A stretch of 64,000 nucleotides of DNA from Drosophila miranda (lineage: Eukaryota; Arthropoda; Insecta; Diptera; Drosophilidae): contig NC_046674.1 of the NCBI RefSeq assembly GCF_003369915.1, positions 19,843,657 to 19,907,656 on the forward strand. Reading direction: 5' to 3'. Positions 36,675 to 49,199 of this stretch are shown here, in pieces. The notes beneath the pieces were generated by a model that had not been told where the DNA came from, made no database searches, and saw only the letters and a program-made list of their open reading frames with translations. The translations under genes were made by a program, and so were the position numbers. The first letter of the stretch is position 1; the number at the start of each line of letters is the position of its first letter.

Positions 36675-39600
36675 TCAGTCCAACTTCTTCATGGATTTTA
36701 ATGCGCGCTCCCGCAATTGTTTCTCCAGATCTTCGTTAATGCCCCCCGGGCCGGTTCCGCCAGCGATCAGGAGCGGCAGTTTTCCGTTGCGCTTTGGCGC
36801 CAATCCCGACTGCTCCTCCTCGTCGGTGCTTGCTTGGGAGCTGGAATCCGGGCGGGCCTTTCCGCTGCCGCTCTTCCTCTTATGCTTCTTGTGTTTTTTG
36901 CTTTTCTTGCTGTGTTTTTTGTGTTTCTTATGCTTTTTCTTCTTTGACGAGTCCTCAGAGTCGCTGTCGGATGTGTCCGCCGCCTTCTTGGACTTCTTGC
37001 GCTTCTTTTTGGGCACATTCTCCTCCTCGGAGTCGCTGACATCTCCGCCCTCAGTTCGTCGTGGTTTCTTATGACTACGCTTGCGACTGCTTCCTGGTCT
37101 TGCCTCTACTTCAACGCCCGTAGACTCCTCTGCACTAGATGTAGGGCGCTTGAGTTTCTTCTCCGAGCGCCGTTTGTCCGGCTTCACGGCCGCCACTTTT
37201 TGTTGCTGTTGCTGCTGCAACTGCTGCTGCTGCAGCTGCAGCTGCTTTTGTTGCTTCTTCTTTTTCAAATGATCTTCGATGCTCGAGTTGTCATCGTCGC
37301 TCTGGTCGCTGCTGCTGGAGCTCTCCGAGCTGCGTTGCGACTTAGACTTCGACTTTGACTTAGCCGACTCCACGGGAGCTGGCAGCTTCTTTTGCTGTGC
37401 CTTGCGGCGCGCCGGCTGATCGTCACTGTCATCACTGTCGGCGCTGCTGTCGGAGCTGCTGGTTTGACTCTTGCGGGATTTCTTTGGAACAGCCTTGGAT
37501 ACGGAGACGGCGGCGGTAGCGGCTGATGCAGCGGCCGCCGAACGCTCGTGCGGTTTAAGGAACGGTGATGGAGTGCGGGACAGGCTGGCATAACTGCTGC
37601 GTCGTACTGCGGCTGTTGGCTGCTCGATAACCTTGAGCGTTTCTGTATTGGATTTACGCTGCTGGTGCTGCTGCTGCTGCTCCTCGCGACAGAGATCGAT
37701 AGTATTGACGGCCGGGCCGCTGAACTCCACCGAAGAGCGCTCTGTGGAGAGGCCATGTTTATGTACTATTCCCTTCCCAAAGGGAGCAAACTTTAACGGG
37801 GACTTACCAGCAACAGGACTGTCTCGCTTGCGGCTGGGTCGCGGACTGGAGCGGCTGCGGCTTCTCACATGACTGCGACTTTTCTCGTGGCTGCGGCTGT
37901 GACTGCGGCCCCGCCTCTCAGCGGGACTGGCACTGCGATGTCGTTGCTGGCGTCCGGCCGGCTCAGCTGAGCTCTCCGACGTGGATCGTCGATTCCTGGC
38001 CGGTGGCGGATTGTCCCAGCGATTGACATGACCACCAGGCGAGCCGCGACGTTCCCGAGAATTGGGGCGGCGATCGCGTGATGACCGACGCTGCGGTGAG
38101 GAAAAGCGACGCCCTGGCCCGGAATGGGGTGAAAATTTCCGGAAGGGCTGTCCTCCCTGTGAGTCCGATGGGCGATGATCGCGCGTATAGCGGTTCTGGT
38201 GCGGGGATTGGCGACGATCAAACCGCCCCATTCCACCGCCACCTCGTCCCCCACCGCCGCCGCCAGGACTGTATCTCGCCTGCCAGTGGATTCGACCGCC
38301 GCCACGCATGTTTGGTGAACCACCGCGATGCTGCCACATCTGGCGATGACCACCACCGGCGCCGCCGCCGCCACCGCGTCCACCGCCACGACCTCCTCCA
38401 CCCCGATAGTGCATCATGGGCGACCGACGGCGGTTATTAAATCTGTTTGTATTGAACGAATAAGTAATGGAAACCATTTTCAATGAAATTTCAAGCGAGC
38501 GAGTAGATGAATGACAACTGAATCTCAGACTGATTTGACACTTACCGCCTGGGGGACCGAGAGTATCGCATGGGAGAACGGGAAAGTCGACGGGAACGTG
38601 AGCGACGTCTCGAGTTGGAACGCTGGAAACGCCCTCCGCCGCCGCCAACGCCTCCGCCATTGTCCTGACGCATGGGACTGCGGTTACCGCCGCGCGGTGA
38701 GAAGCGCCTTCCGCGACGGCCGCCGCCTCCTCCACCACCAAACTGACGTCCGCGATCATTACCACGCTCCATGGAGCTGGCCGAGTCCCCGCGATTATTG
38801 CGATATTGACGTTTGTTTTGGACACTGTTCTTGTTGCGACGATGCTCGAACTGATCCTGATTGCGCTCGGGGGACAGAGAAATGCTGCTGGAGCGGCCAC
38901 GACGTCGGCTGCGTGGCGAGGAGCTGCGAGAGCGTGAGCGCTTGCCGCTGGACCTAGAGCGACTACGGGGGGAACGTGACCTGGAGCGTGAGCGCGACGA
39001 CTTTTTTCCCTTGGGCTGTACGGGGGACTTGTCCCCTGAGTGACGTCCATTGAGAGCCTTAGCTGGGGGTGGGTCCAAGGAGGATGCCTTCTTGCCAGGG
39101 GCCGGCGAGCCAGAGCGCGTCTTCTGGCGAGAGCGGGAACGTGGGCGGCGGCTGGGACGTCGCTCCCTGGAGGCAGGACGGGTGGCCGAGGGTGAGCCGC
39201 CGCGTTTGCGAATTCGAGCCGCTGCATTGGCGGCCGCCTCACGGGCGGCACTTGGTACCGAGCCATTGTTGGCTGGCTTGGCCGATCGCGAGCGCGAACG
39301 GGAGCGGGACTTGGATTTGCCGCCATTTGGAGATCGATCACGTTGACGGTCCCGCCGGGAATTCCCGCGCGAGGAGCGAGAACGTGAGCGGGATCTGTCG
39401 CGCTGGCGTTGCTGTAGCTCCTCCTCGCGCTTGAGTATCTCGTCCTTCTTTTGCTGTATGAACTCAGCCGGGATGCCGGAGTCACTGTCCTGCGCGGAGA
39501 GCAGCAGAGCCCAGAGCTCGCCCATAAACTGGCGGGCATTTTTGCCATTGAGGAACCCGGTCATATTTATTTGCATTTTCTTGGGACATGGATACTTTTC

Positions 39601-39961
39601 CTCTTCCAGCTGGTTATATACAAACTCCACCACAACATCGTCTTCGATGTTGAGTATGTCGGTGATTTTCTTGCTGATCCACGGCCGTAGCACGTCCAGC
39701 TTCACCTTGGACATGTCCACGCGCTTGCTCAGACAGTCGCCGAACTTCATTTGTTTCATTAGTTTCTTTTCCTTGTCGCTGAACCGAGTGTCCTGCTGCT
39801 GGTTGGTGCCCTAAACGAGGTAAAGAAAGGGCGTTCGAAAAATATGTCTCTTATCGATTGCGTTCAGAGCATCGCATCACACCGAAGACTACACACAATA
39901 TAGTCTTTGGCATCACACACACACACACATTTCACACCATCTCACTTACCGTGAACATCAT
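36675..39961 (-). CDS. SRm160: SRm160, serine/arginine splicing coactivator with PWI domain
   Basis: Minus-strand exons 39961-39950 (MMFT), 39810-38546 and 38442-36675 give about 1014 residues. The N-terminal PWI domain is clear: MKQMKFGDCLSKRVDMSKVK, then VLRPWISKKITDIL and FVYNQLEEEKYP, ending around MGELWALLLSAQ. After it come long RS-dipeptide tracts, Gly/Arg-rich segments (around 38240-38410), a poly-Gln stretch (37203-37250), alternating acidic-Ser and Lys blocks, and a short conserved-looking tail (NEDLEKQLRERALKSMKKLD). SRm160 bridges SR proteins and snRNPs on exonic enhancers and associates with the exon junction complex in the nucleus. An in-frame stretch 37807-37742 has perfect splice-site features and might be removed in some transcripts, giving 992 residues. 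Confidence 0.93.
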
Positions 39962-39969
39962 CGCTAGAC

Positions 39970-41444
39970 TGTGATTTTGCTGTCTGTTTTCGGGGTTTTC
40001 TTTAAACTGCCGCCAATTTGTGGCCCTTCTACTGCATGCACATTTGTTTTGGCAGGCCCACGAGAAAAATTCAATAAAAATATGTAACCCGGCACCACGC
40101 AAGACAGTTGTCTATACACACACACACATGCAGCGTCTTTTCGGTGTGTGCGCCCAAGTGTGTGAGTAAGTTTAAGGATGGCCGGGGGATGCGTTGCGCT
40201 TAATTGCTTTCGATGGAAAACCAAAGCGGCGAAAAACTTGTGCTCTTCGTTCTTCGCAAATAACACCAATCGCAATTACATACAATCCGTTTTTAATTGT
40301 ATACGGCTTGTATTTTTTCTTCGCGAAAAAAAAAATATATGCGTGAAAACGGTCTGCACCAGTGGTGGCAGAGGCAGAACAAACCACGGCTGCTATATAC
40401 ATATCAATTAATCGCGAATGGCACTATCGATGTTTGTGTGCGATAAACGGCAGTTTGGTTTCAAGAGTGGTCAGCGAGCGTAAATTTGTTATTGTTGTTG
40501 CCAAACCACATTTGAGGAAACAAGAGGCGAAGAAGGCATTCCGACGGTCAGGCGCGCCATTTGTTTACCAAACTTTAGCCCCGAAGCGAGTCTTGAATGT
40601 AGCAACTTTATTTGCGGGTCTAATTTATACGTTGCAATTGTCGTTTATTCAAACGCACAGAGTCATTGAGATAGCTAACATAGTCCTATTTTATCTGTTT
40701 TTCGTATACATTTTATTTGATGATCGGGAATACTATGTGCCCAAGTGCCTGAGTTTATTATAAATTTTCACTCCCTGCCCATGTTGCTACGAAAATAGAA
40801 AGAATATTTTTTTAAATGTAACAGCCGGAAAACCGACGATATCATATGAAACAGGGTTGCATTTGGTATGGCGTCATCGAAAATTCAAATTTAAAAATCA
40901 TGTAACTAGTCTTGTTTAAAGAGTTTTTGAAAATAATGCAATCAAATCTTATTGAAAATAGTTTTATTTATCGTATACAATTATTTGTTCATTAAAAATG
41001 CTGCCTCAACAATCTATCGTGGGCGGCAAACAGAGAATATAGTTAATATTACCCACAAAAATATCCATATTAACATTTCGAAAGGAATGCTTTTATTTAG
41101 GGGCTCTAATAATTATAACTATAAACGCATGAATGCATTAATTTAATTTTGTTTAAATGTAAACTTAAGATTAGCATTTGATTATTTTTCGAGCAAAATT
41201 GCATTTCAATTTTATACAGCTGAGAGTGTTGAGAAGAAATAGGAGATTAGAAAAAAAAATTAAATAACATTGCAAAATTGATTTCGCTACAAAAAATAAT
41301 TCCTTGTTTAAGTACATATTAATTTAGCCAGGCAGCCAGCCGCTGCTCAGCTTCGACCCTCGACCAAAACTCGCTCAGTTCTTTTGGTTGCTGTTTGTGT
41401 TCCTAGTGGGTGGGCGTAGTACTGGTGGTAGTACGCTCCAACGC
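39970..41444. other. Intergenic, with a possible small plus-strand gene
   Basis: This lies between the SRm160 5' end and the Spaetzle-like gene. A plus-strand frame at 40362-40763 has no in-frame ATG, but its last 60 residues contain two hydrophobic segments (VLNVATLFAGLIYTLQL and VIEIANIVLFYLFFVYILF) and a charged end (DDREYYVPK). It could be the last exon of a small membrane-protein gene sharing the SRm160 promoter, but I cannot find its first exon. The stretch 40800-41340 is AT-rich without genes. Confidence 0.4.
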
Positions 41445-42497
41445 CTACGGTATCATGTTGGGCTCCTGGGCGGCGCCCGTCGAGTACTTCGGCTTGCAGA
41501 CGCATCCGCTCTCCACGAGCACATAGTCCTGGCCGGTTAGCGTCACGGGACCCAGGGGGATGACCAGGAACAGGTAGGGCACATAGGTTTGCGTACACTC
41601 GCCGCGAACCACATCACATTCAGAGGACCTGTTGCGGACGAAAGCCAGGGCTAGATATCGGTGATCCTGATCGGCCGGATGGAGCTACTTACTCGCACAC
41701 TTCGAAGACGACTTGCTGCAGGAGATCGGGGAACTTCTGAACTATGGTGACCGGCTGGCCAGAGGTCAAACTAACGCCATACATGGGTGCCGTGGTGTTG
41801 TAGCGCGTCTTGCACAGACGCGCCGGTGTATCGCTCTTGCACTGATGCGCCGGCGAGGCATTCTTCAGGGAACGACCTGCGTAAAAGGAAAGACAAGCCG
41901 ACAAACAGACGGACAGACAGTCAGACAATCACTGGGTCAATCAATCAATTGTGCGGTCAATCAATTGCGGCCGCACCGTACCGTCATTAGCCTGACCGAC
42001 TTACCATAACGATTGCTTCCGATAGCCTCATTGTTTACCTCATCGTAGGCCCTCAAAAGTGCACTCGTGGTCACAGCGGGATCCATAGTGGTCGGCAATT
42101 TGCTCTGGCGTCCACGTCGCGAATTTCCGTTCCAGTTGGAGAATGTGCGCGCAACGGCCGCACTGCAAATGCAAATGGTAATAGAAATGTTAAGGGGGAA
42201 TAGTCGAGGTAGAAGAGGCGTTAGAAAAGAAAGTTTTCCGAATGCTATGATCGGCCACTCTGAGCACCGTTAAGTCACCACGTGACTCACTCACCTGGGA
42301 TATGGCGCATTGTTGGGGCCCAAACAGTCTGGCGAATCCGTCAGCGCATCACCGGATAGGTATTTCAGTCCACGCCCTCCGGCGCATCTGCTGGAAGGCG
42401 CATCGTCGCTGCTGCTGTAGCTGGGCCATAACGCCGCATTGGCGCATGTGAGTGCAATACTGATGACGCAGAGCGCCGTTAGGTGCTGCAAATACAT
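41445..42497 (-). CDS. Secreted cystine-knot protein, Spaetzle-like
   Basis: Minus-strand exons 42497-42295, 42162-42005, 41876-41693 and 41628-41445 give about 242 residues. A signal peptide starts the protein (MYLQHLTALCVISIALTCAN). A pro-region contains basic stretches (NGNSRRGRQSK) that could be processed. The C-terminal half carries a Spaetzle/neurotrophin-like pattern: CKTRYNTTAPMYGV, then QQVVFEVCESSECDVV, GECTQTYVPY and the terminal SGCVCKPKYS. In Spaetzle proteins such a C-V-C end closes the cystine knot that binds Toll receptors. The sequence is divergent, lacking the doubled CC found in several Spaetzle paralogues, so the family call is by pattern only and I give no paralogue symbol. 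Confidence 0.7.
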
Positions 42498-42499
42498 AC

Positions 42500-45400
42500 G
42501 ATATCAATAGGTTATACCCCTGTGATAACGGGCATGCCATGGCACGCCAATGCAAGCGCTGTGTCATGCAAAAACACAGCCCGACCAGGTTGTGGCGTCT
42601 CCAGTGTTTGTTGTACAACTTTGCTTGAGGTGTTGTAACATGTTTTATGTTTTGTCGTTGAACCCACGACCCTGACCATGGCTAGCTTCTGACTCTGGGG
42701 GGAACTTTTTCAGAGTTCTAAGAACTGGACGTAGAAACGTACGCCACTCCACTCCAGACCGAAAGCCAGTTATAGGAGTTTCTTGACTGCTATGACGGGG
42801 AATTGTCGGTGCCCTGAGCTGATGAAAAGTTTCTATTTTCACATACTTGACCCGCTTAGACTCGAAATCCATAAACAAATTAATTAAGCTCATAAATAAC
42901 CATCTCGTGAAGCCACAACCACAGCCATCGCCCCCGTCCGTACGTGAAAGTAAAAACAAAGAAGAAATTCAAATCGGACAGCTGCCACGATAGAGGGAGA
43001 GGGAGAAGGCAGGGCAAGAAGAAATGTTAATACATTTTTCAACCGCACCGCATGTAAAGCTGACTTCTAATATGGTCTGAACTTTTTTTTATTGCCTCTT
43101 CTTGCAGTATAGTATTTTTGTTTTTTATTTTATTTGCGCGCGCGCGCTGTGTTTTCTTTCACTTTCTCTGTGCAGATTTTTTGTTGCTGATCAAGTGGCA
43201 GGCAGGCAGGCAGGCAGTCAGGCAGGCAGCAGCCGAAAACCAGTTTCGATTGAATTAAAATTGCAGCACAAAAATTTTGCCATTTTTCTCTCTGAGAAAA
43301 TCGCTGCACGTACGACATGATGCGCAGAAATAATCGGACAGGTCGGACAACGTGCCATCCCATCCCATCCCATCCCATCGGGCCTTTGTCCGATTGTCGA
43401 TGGAAAAAATACCGTAAATACTCGTAGCTTTTTTAATTGATATAAACATTTAATATTATTTTCCTTTCAGTTATTGTATTGTTTGTGGCCTGGCCTGGTC
43501 TGGTCTGGTCTGGTGGGATGGATGGTTTGTTCGCACATTTTCGTAAGAGATGAGATGCCCAACAAACCAAACTTTCTTTTCAGTTTAAGAAATTTGACAA
43601 AAAAAACGAAATGTTTGTGGCCTAATGGTCATTGCGTGTTGGTTCGCTGCTGGGAAATGAAAAATGAAAGCGAAATTCTATTATTTAATTCTTTTCACAT
43701 TCATTACAAGAAATTAATGAACTTGCTTCGTGCCGCCAAAAGGAGAGAGCGGGCGGGCGGGCGGGTGGTCGGTCGGTGGGAAGGCAGTTAGGGAGATCGT
43801 GTGACAGGGAGAGAGAGAGAGACACGCGGTACACTCTCACCGCCTGTAGCCCGAGCGTCGTGTCGTGTCGTGTCCGTCTCTCTGTCTCTCTGTCTGCATT
43901 TGGCCTTTTGTCAAATTCTGTGTGCTGTAGTTGACTCGTTGGCTCATTAAACAAGCTTTTCTTGCCCATTGTCATTTGGTTTGGTCGTCCGTCCGTCCGT
44001 CCGTCTGACTTTCCGTTTTGATGGGATGGCCCTCCACCAACAATTTCGTTTAATAAATGCCCGTGGTGCTCTGGTCTGGTCCGGTCCCCTCTTGATTCGA
44101 CATTAAGGCAAGACCAAGCCATTGCCATTGCCATTGCCATTTGAACCTGTCACAAGACATTCATCTGAGTACGTACAGAGTATTTTTACTTGGTAATTGC
44201 CATCTTGATTGGGTCTCGACGAGACCCTCTCCTCCTAATGAGGCAACTTTCTTAAGTAGCCGCCCGTCTGTCTTCGGGGTTCGTTTGGTTCGTTGAAGTG
44301 ATTGCGGCGTGACTGTACCAAAAACAAAATATCACAAATAAATGCAAATAATATTTGAGCTGCTTTGAAAAATCAGCAAATCACTCATTAATCAAAAACC
44401 CATTGACCATTGACCATTGACGATACGGCGACAGTTTGAGTGTGTGCCGTGCCCCGTCATTAGTTGGGCTTACATAACACGCTCATTCATACCGTTCAAC
44501 GAAGAGGCAGGGGGGGAGCCAGGCGGCAAGCGGCCGGAGACTTGCACTAAGTGTGGCCGCTAGAAAGAATCAGAACCCAGCCATGCCATATGCCATGGCA
44601 AAAAGAGACAAAGCGACGACGAGCAAAACTGTCAAGAGCAGCGCGCCGCTGTTCGTGTATCAGGTGCCGTTATAACGAGGTTAACGACCCACATCTCCAT
44701 CTCTCTCTCTTAGGCGTCTCAAGTCTCGCTCTTCGTCGGCTCTGGCTCTGGCTCTGCCTCTCTCTCTCTCTCCCTCTAACACACGCACACCGCCAAGCCG
44801 TGGCCGGGAGCATGTTTCGGATCGCATAAACAAACATTGGGACTTTGGTAATAAATGAAATTAAACGCTACAATATTATTGGACCACTACACCAAGTGAA
44901 AATTGGTTTGGGTTTTGTTTGGGAAAGCACCGACGGATTATTGACAGCTTACAAATAGCCACCAGAAGACTCTGCAACTCTGAGACCGTTGCACGCAATG
45001 AGTCTTGAAACTGGTTTTATTGATAAGCGTAGCCTACAGCCCCGGGTCTCGGGTCTCTCGATCTGCCTGCCACCTCCTCTCGCTAGATCCGAGCCGCCCT
45101 CCCCGCCCCTGCTGCTGGTCGCTGATCTGATCGTCGCTTGTCTGGCGAGTTCCACATTCTCTCAATGGATGTCAGTGATAATGTATTGTGATTGAAACGA
45201 ATTGAGAGAGAATTGTTGGCTTTGCTTGACTGACACAATTTCCCAAAGGCCTTTTGTTTGATTGTGGACCAGTTGGTCAGGAAAAGTTGATGAAAAGCTT
45301 GGCCAATCCAATCGGGCATACATATCCACTGAAAGCAGGACCACACCACACCACACCCCAGGCATCGGCATCGGTATCGGCTTCCCTGCGGAACATGTTA

Positions 45401-48320
45401 TAGATCGATTGTGATCTCTGTGCTAATGTCGGTTCTCAGCACCGTTCTTTGCGCTTTAGACCCGTTCGTTATTGCTTTTTTCCGTTCCGCGACGAACAAC
45501 AAAGCTCGGGCCGTGATAACCCCGAAGCGACAAAACTTTCAATGGGTTTTTTTTTTTTCTTCTGGTCTTGTCCGCTATGCAGATCACGTTTTCCCAGACC
45601 ACAGAGCACAGACCACAACAAAAACAACAGAAAACAGCACTGGAGGGGCCTGGGGCCTGGGGCCAGCGCTAGAAAGAGACAAGAGGCAAGTGCATGGACT
45701 CCGACTCCGCTCCGACTCAACTCGATGCCTCTGGCTTCGTTTCATTCCCTCCCCCAATGCGATGACAGCGGCGCTTTCATTTTTGGGCTGCTTGCCACTT
45801 CGCATGCGCGACGCGACGTGAGGCGACGCGGCCATTGTCCAGAGAGCGTGGGATGTGGAGGAGGAATGGCGCGTGGAAATGGGGCTAAAAATTTCGCTGA
45901 CCAAAACTAGAACCGAACCGAAGCATCTCATAATGGCAATCAGACCCAGACCCAGACCCAGGCCGAGGCATCCTCCCCCCCTTAACCCCAACACTTTTAC
46001 TCATTACGCCCTCAATTGTATTCATATATTTTTGTTTGGAGTTTCACTGGATAATTTGCATCATTATTATCTGGAGGCGACTCGGGAAGTACTGTTAGTT
46101 CTTGGCGCTACATTAAGCAGGCAATTAACACAAATTTATGACAATTTTTGGTCCCTCAGTGTTTTTTAAGAGGGGGGAATATTTGACCCAGAAGAAATCT
46201 TTTGTTTTTACAGTTTATAATGCCGTTTTGCAAATAGTTATAGCCGCATACGCATACCCGTGGCCGTACCCGTCGTACTGCTGCCTATGATGGCTCTTTA
46301 AGGTTGGGTTCTTCTGCCATGCCACTGGCATGCCACTGCCTCAACCAAGAGGTGACACGCATGAATGAGAATCTTTCTACCTGTGCGAGTGAGCACCGGG
46401 ACCGACCGGCTCTCAGCAACAGAAACGGAGACAACAGCAACAACCCATAAAAAATCAAAGTATGAATATATTTAGCCTACTTTTTATAAAGTATTTTTTG
46501 TTGTTGTTATTTTACTTTTGCCCGCGGCAGCAGCAACGCTCAACGGTTAGGGCTCGCTATGGGAATTCGTTTTGAATCATCGTGTGGTGGCAGGGGCTAC
46601 CGGACAAGATGATTAAATTTCCGACTGACTCGTGCTTGAACCAAGCCAAATGAAATTCTCTCTGGGCCAGAAGATCAGAGGCAAACAGACAGCCAATACG
46701 AGAGTGTCTTGGCCAGACAGAAAGACACTCATTAATCGGGGGCACACACCACATCAAATCGGCTCAAAGAAATCAACATAACTCGATCCGATATCCCCAA
46801 CGAAATAAGATTAAGCGGAGGCGGAGGAGGAGCCGTGTTTTTGCTTTCTACGTTTGCTTCCTTGATTAGCATTTTTGTGGGTCAAGTTCACAGAGAAACA
46901 AGACAAGAGATTTGGAAATTCTTTCGGGCTCTATGGGGCAGCAATTCCTGTTGCAGCAAATGCGGTTCCATTTCTCGCGATGGATCGGGTATCCACTCCC
47001 AACATTCCGCTGGCTTTCGAGCCAGAGTATGCCATATATCAGCAGGGCTCTCCAGCCCACACGGTTTTCTGGCCAATTTCAGAGCCAGGCTGAAACGTGA
47101 GGTGACTGACAACACGAGAATGCTCAGACATCTACTCGTATACGACCGGCCGACAAGAAGCCTAGTAAAAGTTATTTGGCTAAAGCAAATTCATTAAAGA
47201 TTCGTTAAGGCCGAAAGCAGCAGAAGACCGACACCGAAACCGACTGCAAAAAGAAAGTCAAAGAAAGGTGCTAATTCCATCGAGTGATTGGGCGAGACTT
47301 GGCCAAGGAAATAGGTCGAAATGGGCGAATCAAGCCGAACCCGAACCGAACCTGAAGCGAGTCAGAGACTGAATTCCTAAGGAGAACCCAGCCTCGGCCC
47401 CAGCCTCGGCCCAACCCAGCTCAAGTCCCATCCCATGCCGTGCCATTCCAGGCACTTAGTGGACCACCGAAGGTGTTGCCTGGCTGTGGGTTGGGCCGAC
47501 TGCACTCAGTTCGAGAGTACATATATAGAAACCCATATGGTATGGGATGGGTTGGGATGGTGCACACCACACAGCTATATAAGTTTTAATGCCATACTGG
47601 TTTCCAAAAGGAACCACCGACCAGCACTGACGGCAACGGCAACGGCGACGGCGACGACTCCAGAGAACAATGCCAAGTTCAAGCAAAATACAAAAAACAA
47701 CAAAAAAAAAAAAACGTGTAAGAGAGAAGTGTAAGAGATCTTGCAGCTGCTTCTCCTGCTTCTCCTGGTCTGGTGGTGGGCGCTTCTTCAGCTGCAGCTT
47801 CAGCCCCAGCCGCAGACTCAGCCTCGTCTTTGGTATTTTCTTTTATTTTTTAGTGCTTATTGGGGTCACTTACTTTGACAGAACTTCTACTAAAGCACCG
47901 GTATTCCATTTTGTAGCTGTGTGTGAGTTGTAGGTTTTGTTGGGTGTTGTATTGGGTTATTGGCTGTACTTTTGGGCACTTGTGACTCGGTCTCTTTGCG
48001 ACTTTATTGGATTGGCTTTGCACACAACACTTCACGAACTATACAGAAACGTATCGTTCTGCCAGCAAGAAACGGAAACCAAAAAAAATACAGACTCTGG
48101 GTGTAAGCCTTGCTGCTGCTACTGCTACTGCTACTGCTACCGCCTGGGGTATATTGGTGGTAACACGCGTCTCTGACAACCGGCCAACACGAGCGCTCAA
48201 CTTGAACTGACGGACCAGGTAACGTTTACCATTCCTTAAGGTGTCGTCTTGGCGACGGCAACGGCAACGGCAGCAGCAGCGGCAGCAGCGACTGCGCCGG
48301 CGCAGCTGGCCTGGCCTCTG
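42500..48320. other. Non-coding region, no supported gene
   Basis: Nearly 6 kb of repeat-dotted sequence: GGCA tetramers (43196-43225), CATCC pentamers (43355-43379), CCGT tetramers (43988-44005), CAGACC hexamers (45940-45965) and GGCAAC/GGCGAC hexamers (47630-47658). Frames such as those at 45411-45910 or 46835-47197 overlap antisense frames and show no family motifs. Part near 47.2-48.2 kb could be 3' flank of the small ORFs to the right. Confidence 0.5.
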
Positions 48321-48323
48321 CCG

Positions 48324-48614
48324 CTAGCTGGTGGCATCGCATCGCATTGGCATTGGCTTGTCGTAACCTGTTGCCGTCGTACCACCACCAAGTGCTGCTG
48401 CTGCTGCTGCCTCTATTCGTGGCAGGGGCGATGGCGGGAGCGGTGGCAGTGGGGGCGGAACTGGAGCTGGGCCACGCAGAGCGCAGTCGCAGTCGCAGTG
48501 GCAGCAGCACATGCAAACTATGAATACGCAACAGCAGCAGAGGCAGAGGCAGAGGCACACAAACAATACAATGGAGAGCACAACCGACAGGATTATACTT
48601 AGAATTACAGTCAT
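48324..48614 (-). CDS. Small Cys-rich single-pass membrane protein (96 residues)
   Basis: An ATG at 48614 opens a minus-strand frame to TAG at 48324. The first 20 residues are strongly hydrophobic (MTVILSIILSVVLSIVLFVC), followed at once by a very dense cysteine run (LCLCLCCCC, then CMCCCHCDCDC), a proline-rich linker and an Ala/Gly tail ending KPMPMRCDATS. Cysteines directly after a membrane helix are typical palmitoylation clusters. The frame overlaps (GCT)n and CAG repeats, which could create such a pattern by chance. A second small ORF of the same layout lies 354 bases upstream on the same strand, which raises confidence. No family recognised. Confidence 0.4.
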   Translation of the reverse strand: MTVILSIILSVVLSIVLFVCLCLCLCCCCVFIVCMCCCHCDCDCALRGPAPVPPPLPPLPPSPLPRIEAAAAAALGGGTTATGYDKPMPMRCDATS

Positions 48615-48967
48615 TATGCCAGATTTTGGACTTGGTTCTGACAATTGCTGAAAAGCGATCACAGCAACGGAGCGGAGCCCCTCAACGGTTTAAGGGGATA
48701 CTCAAGGAAGTCGTCGACACAGTGTTATTGATGCATCAAAAAAGTATGGGGTATGGTCGTATCGATATTGGACATTATCCTATACGGAATGATGGATGCT
48801 TCACAGAAGCTGGGATGATCGACTGCCCAGGCCGGGCGAATCGACTCAGAAGGAGTTCCAGGAGCAGCACCGGCCTTACAAACAAGGCGAATTATCAATT
48901 TGATTTGACTTTATAATTGATGCGTTCTCCATTAGTTTATTGAGCTCTTTTCCTTTTCTGACATATT

Positions 48968-49129
48968 TTAATACGATTTCTGACCGTCACAGCTAAAACA
49001 GCAGCAGTAGCCGACGCAGAAGAAAAAGATTAACAAAAGCAACAACAGTGCGATGAAGGCTCCTATTGTTTCCAGAGGTCCCACCTTATTAAAGAGTTCA
49101 TCTTTTAGCATATGTCTCCGTAAATCCAT
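48968..49129 (-). CDS. Small Cys-rich single-pass membrane protein (53 residues)
   Basis: A minus-strand ORF from ATG at 49129 to TAA at 48968. It has a charged N-terminus (MDLRRHMLKDELFNK), a 16-18 residue membrane segment (GAFIALLLLLLIFFF), then CVGYCCCFSCDGQKSY. The order of charged head, helix and cysteine cluster is that of small fly membrane microproteins. Codon use is varied and no simple repeat explains the frame. Function and family are unknown to me. The similar layout of the next ORF downstream (48324-48614) suggests either a pair of related genes or a dicistronic transcript. Confidence 0.5.
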   Translation of the reverse strand: MDLRRHMLKDELFNKVGPLETIGAFIALLLLLLIFFFCVGYCCCFSCDGQKSY

Positions 49130-49199
49130 ATTTGTGCTGTATTTATTTTGTATATTTTGACAAATGAAATTTAGTTTAATAGCTGCTGAGACTCTAGGG

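Noticed and set aside
38542-39548. Overlapping long open frames on both strands within SRm160
   Set aside because: These are shadows of RS-rich coding sequence. Only the frame continuous with the PWI domain and splice junctions was kept.
45411-45910. Two overlapping plus-strand frames of 136 and 153 codons
   Set aside because: They overlap each other and antisense frames, have no domain, and sit in repeat-rich sequence without splice or promoter context.
48121-48141. GCT/ACT repeats as a possible CRISPR or other ordered array
   Set aside because: Ordinary trinucleotide and hexanucleotide slippage in a eukaryotic genome. There are no spacers and no CRISPR-type repeats anywhere in the window.
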